DNA of 32,459 bases from a bacterium (GCA_009926305.1 RFPC01000024.1:1-32459), one strand, 5' to 3'. Positions 15,004 to 23,279 are shown, numbered from the stretch's first letter. Notes: generated by a model from the sequence alone, not told the origin. Translations and numbers: made by a program.

Positions 15004-15689
15004 GAGGCAGGTAGGTTCCGATGTCGAAAAACAAATCGTTCAAAGAGGGTATCAAATCCTAATTGTAAATCTTGTTCATCGATATAGATCAGAAGCTCTC
15101 GTGAGGTAGATGCAATCTCGATCACGTTGATGTTTTGGAAGAAGAGTTGTTGGAAAACCGCATACAAAAAGCCAGGAGTCCGTCCATACTGCTTGGGGAA
15201 GTAGAGAGCAATGCATCCAACACCACCTCTTTGAATCAGAGGTGTGCCAATGGATTCAATAGCGACGGTATTGCCTTGAGTCTCAAAGATGAGAGTGATC
15301 TCACGCGCCCCCTCTGTAAGAGTTGCAAAAAGTTCTTTTCGCTGTATCTGCCGATAGAGCTTTTCAAGCAGCTTCCGTGTCTCGGGAGTTTGAGGATAAG
15401 AAACGAGCTCTAGCCCAGCTCGAATACTAATATCTGATGTTGAAAACTGCAGCGTGTCCTCTGTATTCTTTCTTGAGTTCGAAGAAGCCCCTAAGACCAC
15501 CTCAGAGTTCATTCTTGAGAGTGCCATCGCAATTGCGGAGGTGGAGATAGGTTTTTTGAGGCGAGCAGCGAGTGCTGGTTGTAGAAGCCGAGCAACCGCA
15601 GCGCTATTCAAGAGAGCTTCGCGTAGGCCAAGTTCGAGGAACGGATTGCCTTTGATGAGTTTTGCGAGTTCGGATTGGAGCTTTTTCAT
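14988..15689 (-). CDS. putative regulator with a C-terminal ACT-like domain
   Basis: This 233-residue cytoplasmic protein starts with a helical region (MKKLQSELAKLIKGNPFLEL, then LLNSAAVARLLQPALAARLKK) that resembles a winged-helix or dimerising segment; TSAIAMALSRM follows. The C-terminal part has two ACT-like units with the pattern of strands around GVGCIALYFPKQYGRTPGFL and FFQNINVIEIASTSRELLIY. ACT domains usually bind amino acids or mediate dimers. Similar two-part proteins occur as uncharacterised ACT proteins; no specific ligand can be named. The ribosome site is poor. The last 16 bases overlap the 3' end of the PilX-like gene on the other strand. Confidence 0.5.
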   Translation of the reverse strand: MKKLQSELAKLIKGNPFLELGLREALLNSAAVARLLQPALAARLKKPISTSAIAMALSRMNSEVVLGASSNSRKNTEDTLQFSTSDISIRAGLELVSYPQTPETRKLLEKLYRQIQRKELFATLTEGAREITLIFETQGNTVAIESIGTPLIQRGGVGCIALYFPKQYGRTPGFLYAVFQQLFFQNINVIEIASTSRELLIYIDEQDLQLGFDTLFERFVFRHRNLPASQYSS

Positions 15690-15807
15690 AAGTTATAAAT
15701 ATCACAAAAAATGTTAATAATAACACAAATTATCGTAAAAATTGACCAAAGAGGGGCTACAGCACATACGTGAGCAGTTAATTGTCTCATTTTTCTAAGG
15801 CGTACTT

Positions 15808-17406
15808 GTGATAAACCCAGAATCAGGAGCCTCAGTCCCTCCTGCTCATAGTTGTCCGTTACTGAATCAATCCATCTTACAGAATCAGTCGGTTGCCGAT
15901 TCAAGGGAAGGAGTAGGCCCTAGTCTTCACAGTGTAAAATCGCTTGGACTATCGGTGGTGCATGCCCATGGCATAGCCACCGATGGTGCGAGCGTGTTGT
16001 TGTGTAACAGTTATGTAAATGGACCATTTACAGCAGGAGATGTTGTACAAAATATTCTTCCCGATCCATCTGGTGATGCATATTTGCATTTCACTGCTAT
16101 TCCAACTCTTGCTGCCAAAGAGACGCTGGTAACACTGACGATTCAACCTGGGCTTCTTGATTATTATGAAAGAGTTGGGCTTTTGTCTCCTGAGGCGAAC
16201 ATTATTGAAGTGAATCCTGATCGCAGAATCCAGCAAAAAGCAGGATTTCCATTCAGTGATCCCATTACGCTTCTGAAAGCGAAAGAAGAGGAGGTAAGAA
16301 TCTTAAGCTCAGATACTTATTTTGTAGCGACATTTCCAACCTCAGAGGGAATAGAGTTCTCACTGCAAAATAAATGTTTAGGTATACAAAATTTCAATCC
16401 TGCCGAACTGAATAATAAGGCGCTCTTTCGCGAGAGTGCTCAAAAGTTTGATTTTAGAGTACTTGAAGGTTGCGTCATTCGAAGTGACCACGATCTGAAG
16501 AACGCGAGCGCTCTTTTATCTGGTGACTATTGGTTGAAGCTCTCGTGTGGCTCAGGAGGAGATCTCGTAAAGAGTTTTAGTACTGATAGGGGACCAGGGC
16601 TCGATGCCGCGTTGTCAGATATGAGACGTTCAGTGGAAGCTGCTTTTTCATCCGCGGAATTTCCAGAAAGTTCCCAACTGAGAGATTTTTGGCCCAAAGA
16701 GAGAAACACTCCTCTTGCTCAAGAGCTTGTTATTGAGAGGGATGCGCGGCAAATCGGTAAAGTAGTATTAAACGGGAGTATGAATGTATTATTACGCCAC
16801 GATGGAACAACAGAGCTGGTAGACTTCTTTCGGCAGAATACGGCAAGTGATGGGAGCTACAGAGGTAGTGAGCGGTTTGATCCCAAAGTGCTTTCACCCG
16901 AGATCCTTGAAGATATCCTTGAGCAGGGGAAGAGAGTATTCCATTATGCTCATGCGAGCGGTTATCGAGGATATGCAGGGTTTGACTTCTTTATTGTTGA
17001 CACTCCTGAGGCTGGACCGACCGTTTATTGTATAGAACTTAATGCTCGACCTACAATGAGCACGGTTCCTGCTCTTACTGCAAAGAAACTTGCTGCACTG
17101 TGGGGTGAAAGGCATGAGGGATTCATCAATGTAAATATTACCGCTCATAAGCCGCTTCTTTCATTTGATGATTTTGAGGAGGTATTCACTATTAGCGGAG
17201 AAAATTTAACTGATCCTCAAAATAATACTGGTGTGACCGTTGTTCCGCTTGCGATGAGAAGTCTTTTTGCGAGAAGCGGGAATGATTATGAGAATATTGT
17301 TTCTTCTCCTAAGGCAAAGATATTAGTGACAGCAGAAACAAATGAGATAGCGTGGAGTATGTTAGAACAGATTCAGCAAAGAGGTAGTATCTCCATAGGA
17401 GGATAG
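15808..17406 (+). CDS. ATP-grasp amide-ligase-like protein
   Basis: This 532-residue cytoplasmic protein starts at a GTG with TAAGG 7 bases upstream. The C-terminal half shows an ATP-grasp domain: DYWLKLSCGSGGDLVK with Lys244 and a Gly-rich loop for ATP, TPLAQELVIERDARQIGKVV (strand pair and Glu), GYAGFDFFIV with Asp, and CIELNARPTMSTVPAL with Glu410 and Asn412 as likely Mg2+ ligands. The N-terminal 240 residues resemble the pre-ATP-grasp region of large carboxylate-amine ligases but have no clear hallmark. Such enzymes activate a carboxylate as an acyl phosphate and join it to an amine. The next gene, 6 bases on, is a C26-family hydrolase, so the product may be a glutamyl-type amide. Substrates are unknown. 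Confidence 0.68.
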   Translation: MINPESGASVPPAHSCPLLNQSILQNQSVADSREGVGPSLHSVKSLGLSVVHAHGIATDGASVLLCNSYVNGPFTAGDVVQNILPDPSGDAYLHFTAIPTLAAKETLVTLTIQPGLLDYYERVGLLSPEANIIEVNPDRRIQQKAGFPFSDPITLLKAKEEEVRILSSDTYFVATFPTSEGIEFSLQNKCLGIQNFNPAELNNKALFRESAQKFDFRVLEGCVIRSDHDLKNASALLSGDYWLKLSCGSGGDLVKSFSTDRGPGLDAALSDMRRSVEAAFSSAEFPESSQLRDFWPKERNTPLAQELVIERDARQIGKVVLNGSMNVLLRHDGTTELVDFFRQNTASDGSYRGSERFDPKVLSPEILEDILEQGKRVFHYAHASGYRGYAGFDFFIVDTPEAGPTVYCIELNARPTMSTVPALTAKKLAALWGERHEGFINVNITAHKPLLSFDDFEEVFTISGENLTDPQNNTGVTVVPLAMRSLFARSGNDYENIVSSPKAKILVTAETNEIAWSMLEQIQQRGSISIGG

Positions 17407-17412
17407 GAGGCA

Positions 17413-18171
17413 GTGAGTACAGCAAGAGTCTTGGTTCCATTAGGAACTGATAATAATGATGGGAACGTGGGTCATGGAGAGGTCCACTTCGCTAGGAAGA
17501 ATTATCTGGAGCGTCTTTTTTCTGAGGGACTTCTTCCACTCCTCATCTCACCCTTTACGCCACTTGAGGATGCGTATGAGTTATTGGAGGAGTCGTCAGG
17601 ATTATTTCTCATGGGGGGTGATGATATTAATGCTTCCTTTTATGGCGAGCAGAATCATGAAGAGAATAAGACGGTAATTGCTGAGCGGGACATTCTGGAG
17701 CTCAATCTCGTGCGAAGGGCATTAGAAAAAAAGATACCAGTTCTCGGAATTTGTCGTGGGGCTCAGGTAATGGCAGTAGCATGTGAAGGGAAGTTGTACC
17801 AACATCTTCCTGATGTCTCAGATAATATGGTTCACGCAGCTCCCGAGGGATTTTCGAATTATCACAACTGGATCTCAACAGTAGAGCATGAGATATCGAT
17901 AGATGCAGGCACGTATGCCTCTCATATTTTGAGCTGCTCTGAGGACGTTTCAATTACTATTAACTCGGCTCATCATCAAGCAATAAAAGATCCAGGCGCA
18001 CTTTTTCGAATTGTTGGACGGAGCAGGGATGGAATTCCAGAGGTAATCGAGCATATAGATTCAGATTACTTTTGTTTTGGTATTCAGAGTCATCCAGAGG
18101 TTGAGGGGAGAACAGCTTTGTCGCCATTTTTTGCTGAATTCGCGAGTGTCTGTAAAAAATTCAAGACTTAG
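17413..18171 (+). CDS. class I glutamine amidotransferase-like peptidase C26 (PuuD-like gamma-glutamyl hydrolase)
   Basis: This 252-residue protein has the class I amidotransferase triad: Cys114 (LGICRGAQVMA), His227 and Glu229 (FGIQSHPEVEG). FLMGGDDINASFYGE and NSAHHQAI are typical of PuuD-like enzymes, which hydrolyse gamma-glutamyl bonds such as gamma-glutamyl-GABA. The start is a GTG with GGAGG before it. The gene follows the ATP-grasp gene by only 6 bases, so the two are surely co-transcribed. It may recycle or edit the ligase's product, or supply ammonia by glutaminase activity; sequence cannot decide. Its stop overlaps the stop of the lipid kinase gene on the other strand by 4 bases. 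Confidence 0.85.
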   Translation: MSTARVLVPLGTDNNDGNVGHGEVHFARKNYLERLFSEGLLPLLISPFTPLEDAYELLEESSGLFLMGGDDINASFYGEQNHEENKTVIAERDILELNLVRRALEKKIPVLGICRGAQVMAVACEGKLYQHLPDVSDNMVHAAPEGFSNYHNWISTVEHEISIDAGTYASHILSCSEDVSITINSAHHQAIKDPGALFRIVGRSRDGIPEVIEHIDSDYFCFGIQSHPEVEGRTALSPFFAEFASVCKKFKT

Positions 18172-19109
18172 GTCTTTGGAAACAGCGATATATGAACGGC
18201 TCCTAGAGGTCGAATGTCAAGAGAACGTACTGGCTGAGTAAGCTGTTTTGGTTCACCATCAAACTGGATACTCTCTATTTCGTTTTCAAGATGGAGCGCC
18301 CACTTGCAGCCTTCTGCGTAGGGGGCTTGCTTTCCAAGGGGACTCATTGTTTTAAAATAATTCCAGATGCTTTGCATGAAGCGGACTTCAATAAGCATAT
18401 CCTCTGGATTGCCACGTGGCTTCTGCCAGCCGAGGCCCATGAGTGAAGAGAGATTTGTGAAGCAGATAGAAAGCAGATGCTTGGGCGTTTGGGTTTGCTT
18501 ATTAGACTCAGATATCAGTTGGTTTACGATTATAGTCTTCCCTTTTTTTAGTTCTTGAAGAGTGTATCGAGCATAAAGAAGTCGATTTATGATTCGGGAG
18601 CCAAACCATGCTTTTTGTTTCTCTCTCCCCATCGAAAATTTTTTAATAACAGCTGCCTCTAGCCCTATGGAGAAGTAATTCATAAACCGTATTGGGACCT
18701 CATTGGTCTGAGGGAAGCTACATTCCCAAATCTGCATATTTCGGGTTTTCTCTCCTAATATATATGCTTCTAATTCTTGCTCTTTCAGTGTGCTGAGATG
18801 CGACAATCCGAACTCCCGAGCGAGGTCATTTCCTGTTCCTAGGGGTACGATATGAAAAGCGATGGTCGAGCCAGCAAAACGGCATATTTGTTGTGAGAGC
18901 GTGCCATCACCACCTGCGATTATATATTTGTCAAACTGATGCCAGTCTTCGTCGGGTAGAGCGCTTGCTTCTTGTGGTGAAAGAATAAGGAGTGAATATC
19001 CATGACGTTGGGCAAGTTGTTGCAAACAATCTTTTAATTGATATCCAGAGCCACTACCGGAATTGTAGTTGATAATGGCTAATAACCGCTTAGTAGAGCT
19101 AGGCTTCAT
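18168..19109 (-). CDS. diacylglycerol kinase-family lipid kinase
   Basis: This 313-residue protein has the DAGK catalytic fold. LLAIINYNSGSGSG at the N-terminus corresponds to the family's 'NP.aG.g' phosphate loop. KYIIAGGDGTLSQQI contains GGDGT (66-70), and IVPLGTGNDLAREFG (88-102) is the second ATP/substrate motif. A beta-sandwich C-terminal domain follows, with IQFDGEP near the end. Such enzymes (DgkB, YegS and others) phosphorylate diacylglycerol or related lipids at the inner membrane. No membrane helix is present. Which lipid is used cannot be told. It is convergent with the C26 hydrolase gene. Confidence 0.88.
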   Translation of the reverse strand: MKPSSTKRLLAIINYNSGSGSGYQLKDCLQQLAQRHGYSLLILSPQEASALPDEDWHQFDKYIIAGGDGTLSQQICRFAGSTIAFHIVPLGTGNDLAREFGLSHLSTLKEQELEAYILGEKTRNMQIWECSFPQTNEVPIRFMNYFSIGLEAAVIKKFSMGREKQKAWFGSRIINRLLYARYTLQELKKGKTIIVNQLISESNKQTQTPKHLLSICFTNLSSLMGLGWQKPRGNPEDMLIEVRFMQSIWNYFKTMSPLGKQAPYAEGCKWALHLENEIESIQFDGEPKQLTQPVRSLDIRPLGAVHISLFPKT

Positions 19110-19112
19110 ATA

Positions 19113-19307
19113 ATGCGTGCTTCACTCGCTTTAATTGACGAATTCGTTTCTTGTCATGGAATGATAACGGAGAATGATTTATCGCGTCCACATCTTTATT
19201 TGGCCGCTCCGGCTCAACGTATTGGTATTGTTGCTCAAGAACAAAGACCGTTCACAATAAGAGATGGATGGAGTGATAGTCAGGTCTGTGGCTACACGAT
19301 CATTTGA
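19113..19307 (+). CDS. doubtful 64-codon ORF
   Basis: The ORF begins MRASLALIDEFVSCHGMITE and contains LYLAAPAQRIGIVAQEQ. I recognise no family. It starts 3 bases from the divergent lipid kinase start, with a modest AGCTAGG about 9 bases upstream. Its stop is followed at once by a strong AGGAGGG and a second short ORF, which is the only reason to take it seriously. There is no domain, signal peptide or membrane segment. Confidence 0.22.
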   Translation: MRASLALIDEFVSCHGMITENDLSRPHLYLAAPAQRIGIVAQEQRPFTIRDGWSDSQVCGYTII

Positions 19308-19319
19308 GGAGGGTCAGGG

Positions 19320-19445
19320 GTGAGTACCGCAGAAGCGAGGTGGAATTCTAATGCCAAGGAAATTTCCCATGATAGAGTACCGAATGGTACTGGAATGAGC
19401 CGCTGCTCTGGGGTTATTGATTTGTGGTGGCTATGCAAATTTTGA
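19320..19445 (+). CDS. doubtful 41-codon ORF with a strong ribosome site
   Basis: A GTG at 19320 opens a 41-codon frame starting MSTAEARWNSNAKEISHDRV and ending LWWLCKF. AGGAGGG at 19307-19313 sits 6 bases before it, a near-ideal Shine-Dalgarno sequence. The upstream 64-codon ORF stops just before that site, so the two could be an operon. No family is recognised. The composition is not distinctive, and the frame may be a chance result. Confidence 0.25.
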   Translation: MSTAEARWNSNAKEISHDRVPNGTGMSRCSGVIDLWWLCKF

Positions 19446-19450
19446 TGGAA

Positions 19451-19568
19451 GAGATACAGGGCCTAGCGCCGAGCGGAGATACAGCGGGCCTAGCACTGAA
19501 CACCGATGAGGAAAATCGCGCCGAGCGGAGATACAGCGGGCAGAGCGCCGAGCGAAGATACTGCCGGA
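19451..19568 (+). repeat. degenerate GC-rich direct repeats running into tRNA-Leu
   Basis: A 24-bp unit with core gcgccgagcggagatac is exact at 19466-19489 and 19518-19541. A diverged third copy at 19545-19568 has gcgccgagcgaagatac, then departs from the unit as it enters the 3' end of the tRNA-Leu gene. A partial copy (gagatacagggcc) lies at 19451-19463. Starts of the full copies are 52 and 27 bases apart. The function is unknown. They resemble REP-like or rearranged tRNA-adjacent debris. Confidence 0.7.
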
Positions 19569-19645
19569 GGAGGGAATCGAACCCTCACTGAGTTGCCCCA
19601 ACCGGATTTTGAATCCGGCGCGTCTACCAATTCCGCCACTCCGGC
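19562..19645 (-). tRNA. tRNA-Leu (anticodon CAA)
   Basis: On the minus strand the gene begins GCCGGAGTGGCGGAATTGGT and ends with CTCCGGC and discriminator A. Acceptor GCCGGAG pairs fully with CTCCGGC. The anticodon stem CCGGA/TCCGG holds TTCAAAA, with CAA at 19609-19611. A long variable arm (TTGGGGCAACTCAGT) and a GAGGG/CCCTC T arm confirm a class II tRNA. CAA reads UUG. No CCA is encoded: the next bases are GTA. Confidence 0.93.
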
Positions 19646-19726
19646 AAATGACTAACAGACCTCGCTGCGCAGGTTGTACTGTATCTTGCTATCGAGGGTC
19701 AAATAATCTGTAAAATATGCGTAATC

Positions 19727-20344
19727 TCAAGAATTCAGATACTTCTCAAGTTCAGGAGGGACGTGCCCAGAAAGACTGCTATGCACCTTAAGATCAAGCA
19801 TGTTTATTTCCCCTAATACGTATGGAATCTCAATGGGAGTCTCGCTTTTAAAGATACTGACGAGATCATCAACCTCTTGTTCAAGCCGATTCTCGACACC
19901 ACTTACCCTGCCTGAGATACTGTGTATTTTTGCAATAACGAGGTCTTCAACTGGAATCGCGGGATAAGTGCTGCCAAATACATCGCACTCTAAAAGCTGC
20001 CCTCTTCGTACCCCTTTTGAAACCCAGGGTAGGGATGGTAAGTAGAAATGAATAGTCGGATATTGTTCTGAATGTTCATGCTTGCCAATGACTATTCCAA
20101 CGGTTTTTCCTACAGCCGAATGAAGACCATCAAGCCATTCATGCTCAATCGTGTATCCAAGCTCTTTCAGAATAGCTTCACACTCTTTTCGCGACCGTTT
20201 TGCACTTCCAAGTGCTAGAGCAATATCGAATGAAGTGCCAGGCCGCTCTGTTTCACGATAAAGATTCGCTGCGTGTGAACCATATATTGCATACCCCTCT
20301 TTGAATACACTGAGGTTGCTCAAAACTGTTTCTATAACCTGCAT
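19727..20344 (-). CDS. nucleotidyltransferase-fold protein with a degenerate active site
   Basis: This 205-residue protein starts MQVIETVLSNLSVFKEGYAI, then YGSHAANLYR and TSFDIALALG. This corresponds to the G[GS]...DxD nucleotide-binding core of the Pol-beta-type NTase superfamily, as in antitoxin/abortive-infection AbiEii-type or DUF-type NTases. Only one Asp of the usual DxD pair is kept: Asp40, with Ala42 in the second place. Later, IPVEDLVIAKIHS and RLEQEVDDL resemble the helical end of such proteins. It may be a non-catalytic binder. No antitoxin-like partner gene is adjacent. The family assignment is moderate; function is unknown. Confidence 0.5.
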   Translation of the reverse strand: MQVIETVLSNLSVFKEGYAIYGSHAANLYRETERPGTSFDIALALGSAKRSRKECEAILKELGYTIEHEWLDGLHSAVGKTVGIVIGKHEHSEQYPTIHFYLPSLPWVSKGVRRGQLLECDVFGSTYPAIPVEDLVIAKIHSISGRVSGVENRLEQEVDDLVSIFKSETPIEIPYVLGEINMLDLKVHSSLSGHVPPELEKYLNS

Positions 20345-20452
20345 GACGTCTCCTCTGCTCGCTGACGTAGAGATGAAAAACTCTTGTGTGTTCCTATAAA
20401 TCGATAGGTATCAATAGATACTCCATAACGATAGTGGATCTTACCCAATCGC

Positions 20453-21250
20453 TCAAGAAGCCTTTCGCCACATTTCTAGGCGTTGCTGAATAGTGGACTC
20501 TGCTTCAGAGACAATCTCCTCAGAGCTTTTCCCTTCTCGATTTAACGGATCATGAATGTGGAGTAAAATTCTTGCTCCAAGTCCGATCGGGAGTAATTGC
20601 TTTCCTACTACGGCACCTGTTCCGTCAACAGTGACGGGAATGATTTGGGCATTTGGCATCGACTCAAGTAAAGAGATGACTCCCGCCGCCTTAAATGGGC
20701 GCATAGCGCCATTCGGTGAGCGAGTGCCTTCTGGGAATATGCAAATTGCCCCAGTCTGAGCTTCTTGCGCTTTACCAAATTCTTGAATTCGCCTGATCGC
20801 ATCTCTTTTCTTGTTCCGATCAATAAGTAAGTGCCCACCGCGGCGAAGAGCAAATGATATAGAGGGGATGAACGATGCTGACTCTTTTTTTGAGATAAAC
20901 TTGGGACGACGTGATTTCATATTCCAGATGATCAGTGGAATATCGTACATCGCTTGATGATTTGATACCAAGATCAGGGGCTTTTCTGGTGAGATATGCT
21001 TGCTTTTCTGAATTGTATAGCGGGCTCCCGTCAGTCGAATATTGAAGAGATGGATCAGACAATGAAAATTCATCACCCAGTCGAGTGCTCTTTCACCAAA
21101 CAGCCTTGCAACCAAAAGCAGGGGATGAAAAAGCAGCAAGTTACAACAGAATATGAATATGTGTATTACCGTAGAAGGATATTGTAGCCATAGTCGTTGA
21201 CTCTTTGTTTCCGCTAGTGTTGGAGAAGCGATACATTCTTTTTTAGTCAT
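20453..21250 (-). CDS. plsC: 1-acyl-sn-glycerol-3-phosphate acyltransferase
   Basis: This 265-residue membrane protein makes phosphatidic acid from lysophosphatidic acid. Two hydrophobic stretches lie near residues 27-50 (VIHIFIFCCNLLLFHPLLLV). The catalytic NHQAMYD (97-103) gives the His98-x4-Asp103 pair. FPEGTRS (172-178) is the glycerol-phosphate binding motif. The length suits PlsC. The ATG overlaps the stop of the upstream gene by 4 bases (ATGA), so the two are translationally coupled. Acyl-chain preference cannot be told. Confidence 0.9.
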   Translation of the reverse strand: MTKKECIASPTLAETKSQRLWLQYPSTVIHIFIFCCNLLLFHPLLLVARLFGERALDWVMNFHCLIHLFNIRLTGARYTIQKSKHISPEKPLILVSNHQAMYDIPLIIWNMKSRRPKFISKKESASFIPSISFALRRGGHLLIDRNKKRDAIRRIQEFGKAQEAQTGAICIFPEGTRSPNGAMRPFKAAGVISLLESMPNAQIIPVTVDGTGAVVGKQLLPIGLGARILLHIHDPLNREGKSSEEIVSEAESTIQQRLEMWRKAS

Positions 21251-21798
21251 GAGTGATTATCACCTCCATATCGCTTTTTTGTCCTGTTGAGAGCTGCATC
21301 GTACAGGGTAAGGAGTCGCTCCATGGGGGCATCCCCGGGTTCAATTTCTATCACTTTGGGAAGGTCTTGGAGGATTGCCTGCCGCGTAGAATCCTGGACC
21401 GATGGGTAGTGAAGATGTCGAAGAATATCAAGTGAGTATGCTAGATCAGCATGATCATGTTCCTGATTCTCAGACGAAGGTCGAGTCTTTATTCCGCTCG
21501 CAAGAGTAATTGCTGCTCGCAGTGTTGAAACGTTACTGCACTGACATTCACGGAGAAGTATTTCAGTAACACGCGCTGGAAGAGGATTGAAGGAGACACC
21601 GGATTCTCGTTTAATCCACTCGTACTCTGGTCTCTGAGCTATCGCTCCAACAAGCTGTCTTCTCAACTCATGCTTTTGCTGAGGGAGTAATGCAGAGCGT
21701 TCAAGGATTTGGTCCACGCCAGGAGCGAGTTCTTTGAGTGATGCTGACGTGCTGTCAGAAGGCTCGTTCGTCTCTTGTGATAGGATAGGTGCTGCCAT
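21247..21798 (-). CDS. uncharacterised 183-residue protein coupled to plsC
   Basis: I do not recognise this gene. It encodes a polar, mostly helical protein without signal peptide or membrane segment. It starts MAAPILSQETNEPSDSTSAS (disordered) and contains RRQLVGAIAQRPEYEW, ILLRECQCSNVSTLRAAITL and SLDILRHLHYPSVQDSTRQ. Two Cys form a CQC. The stop overlaps the plsC start by 4 bases. It lies between fliD and plsC, both on the same strand, so it could belong to either transcription unit. Confidence 0.7.
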   Translation of the reverse strand: MAAPILSQETNEPSDSTSASLKELAPGVDQILERSALLPQQKHELRRQLVGAIAQRPEYEWIKRESGVSFNPLPARVTEILLRECQCSNVSTLRAAITLASGIKTRPSSENQEHDHADLAYSLDILRHLHYPSVQDSTRQAILQDLPKVIEIEPGDAPMERLLTLYDAALNRTKKRYGGDNHS

Positions 21799-21848
21799 AG
21801 GTCACAGAATAGCAGCCTACGGTTCTTTTCTCCATCCTCTGGAAGGCT

Positions 21849-23279
21849 TTATCCAGAGCCGCCACCTAGCCCAGCAAGAGCCGAGGTAAGAGCGGCCTGT
21901 TGAGACTGCATCCGCGAGATGTTTGCTTCAAGTCGAGCAAATCGCAGACGAATTTGAGTTGCCTCTTTTTCGATAAATTCTTCTGCCCTTGCTATCTGGT
22001 CATTTAAATTCTCGATACGCGTAGTATTTGCACTCTCAATCGTATCGATAAGGCCGTTGAAACGAGTGTACTGTTCGATAAGTCCACCTGATACAGCGGT
22101 CTCATCCGCAAACTTTTTGAGAATTTCGTTCACTGAATCTGGTTCATTAGAGAGAGCTTCTTGGAAATCATCAGCATCGAAAGCAAGGGTCCCGTCTCGA
22201 TTCGTAGTAATGCCAAGATCTGCAAAAATGCGAACCGCATTGGTTGTCATATCATAAGCCGAAGCGGTAATCTTCCCTCGAAGAGCGGTAAGCGCACCAT
22301 CGTCTACTCGTGTGCTTGCAAGCGGCCCAAAAATATTGTCAATATCTCGTCCATTATCGCTTCTCGTAATCTCGTTGTTCTCAGCAATAAACTCTACGAC
22401 TTCATTAAACTTCTCGATTAACGTTCTTACGGCACTTTCTGTTCCAGAGGAATCGTTTTTCACTTGTATAGTAACATTAGTGGTAATGTTTGCATCTTCA
22501 AGCGAGATCGTTACTCCCTGAATAACGTCATTGATTGTGTTGGAGCCCCGCTCGATTTGTCCTACTCCTTGAAGAGTAAAGATTGCATTTTGAGCAGGTA
22601 TATCAACGGCATTAGCCGCAACGGAATCGAGATAGGTATCAAGATTTGGCGATGATGTGACGTTTGTGGTTGTGTCGATAGTAATCAGTCCATTCTGTTC
22701 ACCGACATTATTGCTCGTAATGACAAGTCGATAGTCAGCGGTTTGTCCTGGCGCAGCCACATTGACTAATTGTGCAGTCCCAGCATCTGTGGTCGTATTG
22801 AATTCGTTTACGAGATCATTAAAGGTGGTTGTTTCATCTACAGAAATAGAGAAGCTTTCAGTGCCGATAGTTACATCAAGTTGCCCCTCTTCGCCTGCAC
22901 CCATGATGGCAGCTGATGGATCTGAGATGCTTTCAGTGAAGGTATAGGTGTGGTTTGTCGCAAGTTGATCAATGGCAGTAATGGTATACGTACCACCAGT
23001 TGCTGCATTACTTGCAACAGCGGTAACTGCCGTCTCGTCAGAGCTTGAGACTGTCTTAGATACGCCGCCACCATTCAGAGACGTAAAGTCCAAGAGTTGA
23101 GTCTTAAACTCATTGAGCAGGGTCGTTAACTCTTGGAGGGCGGTATTTGTTCCCTCGAGTTCGGTAACTTCTTTCTCTTTGGGTTCGACTCTGGTAGCTC
23201 GACGAGCATCCACAGTCGCTTCAATAAGCGCTTCGGAGTCAATTCCCGATGCAAGACCCGAGAAGTTTATCAGTGGCAT
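21849..23279 (-). CDS. fliD: flagellar hook-associated protein 2 (filament cap)
   Basis: This 476-residue protein forms the cap at the tip of the growing filament and helps flagellin fold into place. The N-terminus INFSGLASGIDSEALIEA is the FliD_N signature. A variable central region rich in Thr/Ser/Asn follows (SSDETAVTAVASNAA...). The C-terminal coiled-coil part contains QIARAEEFIEKEATQIRLRF and ends SQQAALTSALAGLGGG, as in FliD_C. The frame is open back to 23336. The ATG at 23279 is preferred because GGGAG precedes it and FliD proteins start near this residue. FlgK, FlgL and FliS are not in the window. Confidence 0.92.
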   Translation of the reverse strand: MPLINFSGLASGIDSEALIEATVDARRATRVEPKEKEVTELEGTNTALQELTTLLNEFKTQLLDFTSLNGGGVSKTVSSSDETAVTAVASNAATGGTYTITAIDQLATNHTYTFTESISDPSAAIMGAGEEGQLDVTIGTESFSISVDETTTFNDLVNEFNTTTDAGTAQLVNVAAPGQTADYRLVITSNNVGEQNGLITIDTTTNVTSSPNLDTYLDSVAANAVDIPAQNAIFTLQGVGQIERGSNTINDVIQGVTISLEDANITTNVTIQVKNDSSGTESAVRTLIEKFNEVVEFIAENNEITRSDNGRDIDNIFGPLASTRVDDGALTALRGKITASAYDMTTNAVRIFADLGITTNRDGTLAFDADDFQEALSNEPDSVNEILKKFADETAVSGGLIEQYTRFNGLIDTIESANTTRIENLNDQIARAEEFIEKEATQIRLRFARLEANISRMQSQQAALTSALAGLGGGSG

